A stretch of DNA of 26,052 nucleotides from a virus, in the IMG/VR virus record IMGVR_UViG_3300032326_001587, positions 1 to 26,052 of that record; one strand, given 5' to 3'. Below are positions 20,868 through 26,052 of the stretch, piece by piece. Every line of letters begins with the position of its first letter. Position 1 is the first letter of the stretch. Under the pieces are notes generated by a model. That model worked only from the letters and a program-made list of their open reading frames with translations, had not been told where the DNA came from and ran no database searches. Made by a program: the position numbers and the translations under genes.

Positions 20868-21470
20868 TCAGGTAGTGGACTTGCGCTTGCGGGTGGCCTT
20901 CAGGGCCGCTGCCGCCTCGTCGAGGTCGGCACCCCCCGACGAGGTCTGCGCGACCGTGATGGTCGTCGCGTCGCCGGTGGGGACGATGTTGCTGGGGATG
21001 TAGACCGGGGCATCGGACGAAACGACGGGCGCGGCCGTGCCGATGACCACGGTCGGGGACGAACCGCGACCGCCGGGAACCAGGGCACCCGACAGGATCA
21101 GTCCCTCGATGGCCTTCGTGACCCCGCGCGCGATGGCCGCCTCGATGGCTCCCGCATCGACGTTTGCCTGCGGGGGAGCCTGGTCGGGCCTCTCCGGTGT
21201 GGGTTGAGGTTCGGACGACAGGGTGCGCGCGATGAACCCCGACCGCTGTGCGCGGTTCAAGCGTACATTCGGTGGAGAGGGGGAACGACTCACGGAACAC
21301 CTCCGGGCGTACACTACCGACACCGCACCGGAACGCACGGCGAGCAAGAGCTCCTCGGACGACCGTGCGGCCTCCTCGGACACCCACACCGACTCCCCCC
21401 GACGGAACCGGATGCCCATGTCGGTGATGTGGTACTCGGGGCACAGGCACTCGATACGGGCTTCCTTCAC
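20868..21470 (-). CDS. Virion-operon protein of unknown function
   Basis: A 200-aa protein starting at GTG 21470, which overlaps the previous stop by GTGA. The N-terminal 60 residues form a compact domain (IECLCPEYHITDMGIRF then WVSEEAARSSEELLLAVRSG). The middle is Pro/Gln-rich linker, and a helical stretch (IEAAIARGVTKAIEGLILSGA) is followed by a Ser/Thr/Val-rich strand and a basic end (KATRKRKSTT). No family is recognised. Its place in the operon suggests a virion or assembly protein. Confidence 0.72.
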   Translation of the reverse strand: MKEARIECLCPEYHITDMGIRFRRGESVWVSEEAARSSEELLLAVRSGAVSVVYARRCSVSRSPSPPNVRLNRAQRSGFIARTLSSEPQPTPERPDQAPPQANVDAGAIEAAIARGVTKAIEGLILSGALVPGGRGSSPTVVIGTAAPVVSSDAPVYIPSNIVPTGDATTITVAQTSSGGADLDEAAAALKATRKRKSTT

Positions 21471-22033
21471 TTCTTCACCAGTTCCGCGATGTGGTTGAGG
21501 GCGGCGTTCCCGAGTGCATCGGCGGCAACGTCGGCGATCCGTGCCCGTGCCCGCTTGGCGGCGACTTCCAGGAACTTGTGCTTCAGGAAGCCGGGGTGGA
21601 CCCAGGGCCGGTCCCCGGGTCCCGGGGTAGCGCGCAGGACCACCGTACCGTCGGCACGCTCGACGGGGACGACGGGAACCCCGGCGGCGCGGGTCACCCA
21701 CGTCATGGGGTACGGATCGCGGCCCTCGGTGAGGGCCTTGATGAACGGGTATGTGCAGATCACCTCGACCGTCTTCCTGCCGCGGACCCGCGTCTTGAAC
21801 GAGTTGAAGAACGACTCGGTGTTCGGCAGGGTGAGGGGTTGTCCGCTGCCCTTCGTCCGGGGGGTGGCTTCTTCGCGTGCGGCGCGTTGGACCTCCTCCT
21901 GGAGGATGACCGCCATCCGTCGCACGATCTCCTGGGTGGCCTCTTCCCCGACGTCTCGCGCCCACGCACCGATGTACGAACCACGGACGCGGAACTGAGT
22001 GACCTGTTCTGGTTTGGTAGGCTTGAACCTCAC
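21467..22033 (-). CDS. HK97 gp10-like tail-completion/neck protein (putative)
   Basis: A 188-aa protein starting at GTG 22033, overlapping the previous stop by GTGA. An N-terminal helical half (EEATQEIVRRMAVILQEEVQ) is followed by SGQPLTLPNTESFFNSFKT and EVICTYPFIKALTEGRDP, then WVHPGFLKHKFLEVAAKRA. The sequence order of helix, TLP/S-rich turn, Y-containing strand and final P-G-F helix recalls HK97 gp10-like head-tail joining proteins. The resemblance is by pattern and not certain. Position between the repeat protein and other virion genes is consistent with a neck or tail-completion role. Confidence 0.7.
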   Translation of the reverse strand: MRFKPTKPEQVTQFRVRGSYIGAWARDVGEEATQEIVRRMAVILQEEVQRAAREEATPRTKGSGQPLTLPNTESFFNSFKTRVRGRKTVEVICTYPFIKALTEGRDPYPMTWVTRAAGVPVVPVERADGTVVLRATPGPGDRPWVHPGFLKHKFLEVAAKRARARIADVAADALGNAALNHIAELVKK

Positions 22034-24156
22034 GACCCACCGCCCTTGCCGCCGTACGTTGTGTTCGCCCACACCGGGGTGCGGCCGCGGATCTCACGCC
22101 CGTCGGGGATCTTCGGAACCTCGGAGCCCATCGGGGACGCCTGGTAGTCGAACCCGACCGGGTACGGGTCGGCCTCGACGCAGGCCGACTTCTCGGGGTT
22201 CGTGTACCGGGTCTCGGGCCACGGCAGGTCGTCCGTGCCGGTCACGGGGATGCGGTACCGGATGTCCTGCTCGTCGAGGTACTGGATGTTGAAGTGCTGC
22301 TGGAGCGGCAGCCCCCGGACGGAGGGCCGACGCACCGCGCCGATGCTGTACCGCTCCCCCGTCTGCTTCACGATGAAGTCCCGCTGCGTGACGGACGGGT
22401 TCTCCGTCGTCCACACCTCGTACCCGTGCTCGAGGCGGCGTCCGTTCGGGGTCTGCGTGACCCGCCGCTCCGCGTCGTCTGGGGCGACGATGATGTCCGT
22501 CGGCCCGTCGTACCCGCCGACGTACCCGGTGCCGAAGCACGTCGGGCACCGCGCCGACGGCTGCTGCCCGTACTCGCGGGTCTCAGGGTCGATGTAGCAG
22601 GGACACGGGAGGCCCGACACCTTGCGCTTGAACAGCTTGACCCGCTCCCCGCCCTGCTCGAGGATCCACAGGTTGCGCCGCTTCGCCTCACGCCAGATCC
22701 AGTCGACCGTCTCGACCTCGGCCAGGCCGACGGGCGGGCAGTACCCGAGCGGAGTCTCGACGAGGCCCGACGGGGACGTTCCCGTCGGGTCGATGGCGAC
22801 CGTCGTCAGGCGGTAGAACACCTGGTTCGTGCGGTCGAGGTCGGTGGGGATGAGGTTCGCGTTGTACCGGTAGGTCACCGTGACGGCGGAGTACTCGGAC
22901 GGCAGCACGGGCGGAACCCACCGCTCGCGGGCAAGGTCCCACGACGGCTGGTTGATGAGGGTCACGTCCCCGGTCGGGCCGAACACCGCCTGCACGGGCA
23001 CGACGACCCCGTTGATCTTCAGGGTGACGTCGGCGGGGGCGTTCGCCGCGACCGCCTGGCCGTAGGCCTTGACGACGGGGGTGAACTTGGCGCGGAAGAT
23101 CCAGTCGGCGTTGTTGGGGTCGGTTCCCCTGGACAGCCAGTCCCCGTCCCACCGGACGACCTCCTCCTCGATGAGGGTGTTGTCCACGTGGTCGCGGTAC
23201 GCCAACGACCCGATGGGGACGCGGTTCACTCGGACGTACGGGCCGCGCTGTCCGTTGTCCGAGCGGTAGATGTTCACCCCGACGATGGTCCATGCCGTGT
23301 TGTTCACGCCCTGGCACGCCGTGCTCCCCGACCCACCCGACAGGCGGTCGTCGGACAGCACGAGCACGTCGGGGTCGTCGGTCGCGATGGACACGGCGTT
23401 GCCGTCCGCCCCCACGGGGACGGCCGTCAGGGTGACCTTCCCGTACAGGGACGTCGCCGTGGCGAGGCTCGACCACCCGTTCGACGGGTCGTTGATGGCG
23501 GCGGCGAGGGAGTCGGCCACGTCGAAGGTGTTGCCGTCCGCCGAGAAGTCCTGACCCCCAGGGGTGCGGGGGCCAAACACGGCGGTGAGGGTGCGGACGC
23601 CGCCCACCGTGATGGTGGTGGGGTCGGAGCCGCCCGTCAGCTCCGTGCCCGACGGGACGATGCCGCCAGTCGTAGACCCGAGGGTGATGTAGTTGCCCTC
23701 GAACCCCGGCGTCCCTGCGGTGACCGTGACGACGTTCCCCAACGCCGACGCGACGACGAACCCGTCGAGGGAGTTCGCCGCGTCGTTGATGGCGTTGCCC
23801 AGGTCGGCGGCGACGGCGTTCGCCGTGGGGAGGGAACAGTCGAAGTCGTCGTGACCCGGCGTGCGGGGTCCGGCGACGGCGGTGAACGGCACGGACGCGA
23901 CGATGACCACATCCCCCGGCGAGATGACCCCCGACAGCGTCAGCGTCCCCGTCGCGGTGGAGAGGACGGACGGCATGGCGGACACCACGACGGTCGCCGT
24001 CGCCTGGACGAGGGCAACGGCGTCGCCGGTCATGATGGTCGAGGGGTCGTCCCACCGAAGGTCGACGTACCCCACGCGGAACGCGGAGAACACCTGGAGG
24101 TTCCTCGGCGGCCACGGGAACGACCCCGGCAGGGTGTCCCAACCGGCGGTACTCAC
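22030..24156 (-). CDS. Virion protein with tandem ~100-aa repeats and a zinc-binding C-terminal region
   Basis: A 708-aa protein from GTG 24156, which overlaps the previous stop (GTGA). Two tandem repeats of about 100 aa are seen near residues 77-176 and 177-275. Each contains (T)AV(A/F)GPRTPG...DF, then a helix ending AINDxxN, a (K/N)VTxTA strand and a terminal LxGGS. The middle is fibronectin-like. The C-terminal third has CPCY (about 515) and CPTCFGTGY (about 534), four cysteines likely to bind zinc, then TQRDFIVKQTGERY and LPLQQHFNIQYL. The last phrase recalls neck/connector proteins in large myophages. It is probably a neck, collar or baseplate component. A GTG start without a strong Shine-Dalgarno site suggests coupling to the upstream gene. 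Confidence 0.78.
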   Translation of the reverse strand: MSTAGWDTLPGSFPWPPRNLQVFSAFRVGYVDLRWDDPSTIMTGDAVALVQATATVVVSAMPSVLSTATGTLTLSGVISPGDVVIVASVPFTAVAGPRTPGHDDFDCSLPTANAVAADLGNAINDAANSLDGFVVASALGNVVTVTAGTPGFEGNYITLGSTTGGIVPSGTELTGGSDPTTITVGGVRTLTAVFGPRTPGGQDFSADGNTFDVADSLAAAINDPSNGWSSLATATSLYGKVTLTAVPVGADGNAVSIATDDPDVLVLSDDRLSGGSGSTACQGVNNTAWTIVGVNIYRSDNGQRGPYVRVNRVPIGSLAYRDHVDNTLIEEEVVRWDGDWLSRGTDPNNADWIFRAKFTPVVKAYGQAVAANAPADVTLKINGVVVPVQAVFGPTGDVTLINQPSWDLARERWVPPVLPSEYSAVTVTYRYNANLIPTDLDRTNQVFYRLTTVAIDPTGTSPSGLVETPLGYCPPVGLAEVETVDWIWREAKRRNLWILEQGGERVKLFKRKVSGLPCPCYIDPETREYGQQPSARCPTCFGTGYVGGYDGPTDIIVAPDDAERRVTQTPNGRRLEHGYEVWTTENPSVTQRDFIVKQTGERYSIGAVRRPSVRGLPLQQHFNIQYLDEQDIRYRIPVTGTDDLPWPETRYTNPEKSACVEADPYPVGFDYQASPMGSEVPKIPDGREIRGRTPVWANTTYGGKGGGS

Positions 24157-24410
24157 GAACCCACCGTGCGGACGGTTCCGTCGCGGTCGACTGCCCACCC
24201 GGTGTCTGCGGGGATGTTGAGCCGGGTCGCGATGGTCTCGAGGACGCGGGTGGACTCGACCTCGATGGCGCTCACGGACGCGACGAGGCGGTGACGCTCG
24301 ACCTCGAGCTCCCCGATGCGGCGCAGGGTGGCGTCCATGCGGGCCTGCACATCCTCGAGTGCCCGCACCTCGGACACGGTCAGGTCACCGATGACTCGGG
24401 TGTCGGTCAC
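24153..24410 (-). CDS. Small coiled-coil protein, first gene of the virion operon
   Basis: An 85-aa protein from GTG 24410 (VTDTRVIGDLTVSEVRALED), with AGGAGG just upstream. The earlier frame, which would start at 24482 and run through the promoter region, is rejected. Residues about 18-65 form a heptad-like coiled coil (LEDVQARMDATLRRIGELEV, then further Ile/Val-spaced helix). The transcript leader would be only about 25 nt. The function is unknown; possibly a scaffold or assembly factor. Confidence 0.75.
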   Translation of the reverse strand: MTDTRVIGDLTVSEVRALEDVQARMDATLRRIGELEVERHRLVASVSAIEVESTRVLETIATRLNIPADTGWAVDRDGTVRTVGS

Positions 24411-24434
24411 GCCTTCCTCCTGTCCACCGTACCG

Positions 24435-24450
24435 AATAGGTCCGGGACCG
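24435..24450 (-). promoter_or_regulatory. Minus-strand phage promoter motif, site 8 (virion operon)
   Basis: On the minus strand this reads CGGT-CCCGGACC-TATT, 25 nt before GTG 24410. It overlaps the plus-strand motif at 24439-24464, so only one could be bound at a time. Confidence 0.65.
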
Positions 24451-24464
24451 CGCCCCACCGCGTA
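24439..24464 (+). promoter_or_regulatory. Plus-strand phage promoter motif, site F (degenerate)
   Basis: GGTCCGGG, 12 nt, CGCGTA, 21 nt before ATG 24485. Both boxes carry two mismatches or fewer. It overlaps minus-strand site 8. Confidence 0.45.
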
Positions 24465-24484
24465 TCGTGTCGTCGGAGGCACAC

Positions 24485-24721
24485 ATGGCCGAGAAGATGA
24501 CCGAGTCGGAACTGGACTTCGTGGAGGAGCGGGCGCGGGAACTGCTCGTGGGGTGGGCCGACCACCAGGTGAGGTTCGGTTCGCTCAATGCGACGACCCC
24601 CCTGCTCGTCGAGCCGTACCTCGCCGCTGCGGTCGCGAAGGGGTGGGTGTCCGTGAAGGGGGAGCACCCGAAGGTGCTGGCCAAGGGGTTCGCGGCGGCG
24701 GCGGCCTACCTGCGTCGGTGA
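24485..24721 (+). CDS. Unrecognised 78-aa helical protein
   Basis: ATG 24485 follows GGAGG. The protein is helical and amphipathic (MTESELDFVEERARELLVGW near 5-24, then VEPYLAAAVAKGWVSVKGEH), ending in an Ala-rich, Arg-tailed helix. No family is recognised. The stop overlaps the 3' end of the convergent membrane-protein gene by 16 nt. Confidence 0.68.
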   Translation: MAEKMTESELDFVEERARELLVGWADHQVRFGSLNATTPLLVEPYLAAAVAKGWVSVKGEHPKVLAKGFAAAAAYLRR

Positions 24722-25086
24722 CCCCGAGCCGCACGCACATCCTGGAGAAGTGTGTCGAGCTGTTCGTTCATCGTGTCCACGTCCGCCTCCTTGCTGAGGA
24801 CGCGGCCGCACAGGGACTCACCCTCGGGCGAACCGAAGTCCTGACGGTGGCCGGTGTCGATGTAGAGGGATGAGTCGGATGTGAACGCACTGTCCTCGAC
24901 CACCGCCGCCTCGACGAGGGACACCTCGACCGAAGTCGGCGAATGGGCACCCGCCGTGTCCGACGGTAGGTCCTCACGGAAAAATGCGTGGCCGCTGAAC
25001 AGGGCAGTGGCCGCAGCGACAATGGCCGTCAGACCACCGGCGATAGGTACGAGGACGCTATCGTCCAAGGAGTGAACGAATCTCAT
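24706..25086 (-). CDS. Small membrane protein with acidic C-terminal domain
   Basis: A 126-aa protein from ATG 25086, chosen over ATG 25110 because GGGAGG lies just upstream. Residues about 10-32 (VLVPIAGGLTAIVAAATALF) are a transmembrane or signal segment. The rest is acidic and polar (SVEVSLVEAAVVEDSAF, SLYIDTGHRQDFGS) with one Cys. The helical end (ADVDTMNEQLDTLLQDVRAA) may form a coiled coil. It overlaps the upstream membrane-protein gene by 29 nt. With that gene it may form a lysis or membrane-modifying pair; no endolysin is seen nearby. Confidence 0.72.
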   Translation of the reverse strand: MRFVHSLDDSVLVPIAGGLTAIVAAATALFSGHAFFREDLPSDTAGAHSPTSVEVSLVEAAVVEDSAFTSDSSLYIDTGHRQDFGSPEGESLCGRVLSKEADVDTMNEQLDTLLQDVRAARGHRRR

Positions 25087-25369
25087 CGAGCCTCCCGTTA
25101 GCCATATCAATCTTTCCTTCCAGCCGTGCCATGTGGACGGCGGCCTCTTGGACGTCCTTCTTGACGGCCTCGAGTTCCTTGGACTGCTCCTTCAGGGTGT
25201 CGATCTGAACCTGCATCTGACCGATGCGTTCGTCCTGCAGGGCGTTGTTCACCTGAAGGTTGATTGCCCACCCAAGCAACGGGATGACCGCAAGGGCCAA
25301 CAGGTCCTTGGCGATGCCCCACAGCCGGGAGTTACCCTGGTCGGGAGGGGTGGGTGCGGCGGGAGCCAT
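25058..25369 (-). CDS. Membrane-anchored coiled-coil protein (holin/XhlA- or spanin-like)
   Basis: A 103-aa protein. A short polar N-terminus is followed by one hydrophobic segment (DLLALAVIPLLGWAINL, about 22-38) and then a long coiled coil (QMQVQIDTLKEQSKELEAV and ARLEGKIDMANGRLDEI). This layout is shared by inner-membrane spanin subunits and XhlA-type haemolysis proteins, but no specific family is certain. ATG 25369 has GGGGA about 8 nt upstream and lies 3 nt after the stop of the small 98-aa gene, so they are co-transcribed. Confidence 0.73.
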   Translation of the reverse strand: MAPAAPTPPDQGNSRLWGIAKDLLALAVIPLLGWAINLQVNNALQDERIGQMQVQIDTLKEQSKELEAVKKDVQEAAVHMARLEGKIDMANGRLDEIRSLLGR

Positions 25370-25372
25370 CGG

Positions 25373-25669
25373 TCATTCCCCCCGGTACTTCATGTACCCG
25401 TGGAGGTCGCGCACCGTGCCGGCGGCCTGCGCGACCTTCGCCTCGAACCAGTCGGGGAGGGGGGTGCCCGCCGGGATGGCCGCGGCGAGTTCGCCGGCCT
25501 GGTCCGCGATCTGACGGAGGTACTGCGCCGTCATGTAGTAGCCGTCGGAGCCGGCCGTGGCCTCGGACTCCGTGCCGGGGGCGGACGCAACGAGAGGGAG
25601 GAGGTGCGGGCGCAGGTCAGGTTGCGCGTGCGCGAGACGGATCAGGCGGTTGCGGAGCGTGTGGGACAT
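25373..25669 (-). CDS. Small conserved-looking phage protein, possibly virion-associated
   Basis: A 98-aa protein from ATG 25669 with GAGGTG upstream. The N-terminus (LRNRLIRLAHAQPDLRPHLL) and the C-terminus (DWFEAKVAQAAGTVRDLHGY then MKYRGE) follow patterns that recur in small proteins of large phages, often in capsid-linked genes; this is recalled, not checked. The frame is open upstream to 25729, but the promoter motif and Shine-Dalgarno site favour 25669. It leads a three-gene cassette that also encodes two membrane proteins. Confidence 0.7.
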   Translation of the reverse strand: MSHTLRNRLIRLAHAQPDLRPHLLPLVASAPGTESEATAGSDGYYMTAQYLRQIADQAGELAAAIPAGTPLPDWFEAKVAQAAGTVRDLHGYMKYRGE

Positions 25670-25694
25670 GGGCGGCACCTCGACCTGCTTCGGG

Positions 25695-25710
25695 TATAGG
25701 GAACGCACCG
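25695..25710 (-). promoter_or_regulatory. Minus-strand phage promoter motif, site 9
   Basis: On the minus strand this reads CGGT-GCGTTCCC-TATA, 26 nt before ATG 25669, giving a leader of about the same length as for the virion operon (site 8). Confidence 0.68.
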
Positions 25711-25727
25711 AGGCACACGGGGACGGC

Positions 25728-26042
25728 ATGGCAGGACAGCACCTCTACATCATCCAGTCGAGAGTGACGGGGGCCGTGAAGATCGGTCGGTCGGACGACC
25801 CCGACCGACGACTGCGCCAGCTTCAGACGGGTTGCCCGTACGCGCTGAAGATCATCCTGGTGATGCGGGACGGTGGGGTGCTCGAGGGCATGGTCCACCG
25901 CAACATGCACCGACACCGAACGAGGCACACCGTCGGTGGTGAGTGGTTCGCCGAGTCGGGTCTGGGTGACGTACCCGACCAGGTGTGGGCGCACGCACAG
26001 TCTTGGTACATGGAAGACCCCGACTGGTGGAAACGACAATAG
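25728..26042 (+). CDS. T5orf172/Mug113-type GIY-YIG-related protein
   Basis: A 104-aa protein from ATG 25728, with GGGGA upstream. The full length fits the T5orf172 domain: LYIIQSRVTGAVKIGRSDDP, DRRLRQLQTGCPY and a following strand KIILVMRDG, then E54-G-M-V-H58 and the final GGEWF. KIGRS, R-x-L-x-x-L-Q and H-x-x-x-x-x-x-x-x-R resemble a GIY-YIG nuclease core without further domains. Such proteins are common in phages and plasmids; most are uncharacterised, and some may cut DNA. No clear plus-type promoter motif precedes it; minus-strand site 9 lies 17 nt upstream in the opposite direction. Confidence 0.85.
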   Translation: MAGQHLYIIQSRVTGAVKIGRSDDPDRRLRQLQTGCPYALKIILVMRDGGVLEGMVHRNMHRHRTRHTVGGEWFAESGLGDVPDQVWAHAQSWYMEDPDWWKRQ

Positions 26043-26044
26043 TT

Positions 26045-26052
26045 GGTCCAAC
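26045..26052 (+). promoter_or_regulatory. Plus-strand promoter motif cut by the window edge
   Basis: GGTCCAAC at the very end of the window matches the first box of the plus-strand promoter family and starts 3 nt after the stop of the T5orf172-like gene. A second box GGTGTA is predicted 12 nt beyond the window edge, followed by a plus-strand gene. Confidence 0.45.

Noticed and set aside
22294-24294. 666-codon plus-strand frame opposite the repeat virion protein
   Set aside because: Antisense shadow with Arg/Asp/Val bias and no ribosome binding site.
24411-24482. ATG upstream extension of the coiled-coil gene
   Set aside because: It would place the start upstream of the promoter motif at 24435-24450; GTG 24410 has AGGAGG.

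Overview
This window is a piece of a bacteriophage genome with a contractile tail (myovirus type), probably a large one. The evidence is a tail sheath gene, a tail-collar protein, two fibre-like proteins with GGTG repeats, a run of neck and virion genes, and phage-type nucleotide and RNA enzymes. Coding is dense, with strong G/C preference at third positions, frequent GTG starts and AGGAG-type ribosome binding sites, so the host is a bacterium and probably GC-rich. I cannot name the host. No tRNA, rRNA, CRISPR array, integrase or insertion sequence was seen.

Layout from left to right. Positions 1-2169 hold two paralogous fibre-like genes on the minus strand. Positions 2229-5420 hold a minus-strand operon with overlapping genes: a 137-aa unknown, a 2H-phosphoesterase/ADP-ribosyltransferase-like fusion, an RNA ligase and a dCMP deaminase. 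A divergent plus-strand PPP-type metallophosphatase follows (5554-6327). Positions 6381-8793 hold a Pro-rich membrane protein, a small plus-strand gene, a lipoprotein and the tail-collar protein. Positions 8942-9635 are a three-gene plus-strand operon of small unknowns. Positions 9622-11118 encode a multi-zinc-finger, PD-(D/E)xK-like putative homing endonuclease. Positions 11249-16222 encode a giant 1657-aa tail sheath. Upstream of it are an FmdB-type zinc-ribbon gene and a GIY-YIG endonuclease gene of visibly lower GC. Two small plus-strand genes follow (17549-18389). A minus-strand virion operon (24410 to 18327) then encodes a coiled-coil protein, a 708-aa repeat protein, tail-completion-like proteins, a bacterial-actin homologue and a 409-aa virion protein. 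The right end has a minus-strand cassette of one small possibly virion protein and two membrane proteins, then a plus-strand T5orf172-like gene.

The most striking non-coding signal is a pair of strand-specific repeated motifs that look like two phage promoter classes. Minus-strand units are preceded by CGGT-N8-(T/G/C)AT(C/A/T), with the 8-nt spacing constant at nine good sites and two weaker ones. Plus-strand units are preceded by GGTCC(G/A)AC-N12-GGTGTA, 21-28 nt before the start codon. The two often abut or overlap between divergent genes. Minus units include all recognised virion genes, which suggests late expression. Plus units are mostly small unknown proteins, which suggests early or middle expression.

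The most interesting gene set is the putative RNA-repair operon. An RNA ligase is translationally coupled to a protein joining a 2H phosphodiesterase-like domain to an ART-fold domain, and a Pnkp-like PPP phosphatase lies next door. If the ART domain is Tpt1-like, the set resembles fungal/plant-style healing, sealing and 2'-phosphate removal. The actin homologue inside the virion operon, the oversized sheath and a hairpin that would hide the homing-endonuclease start site are the other main points.
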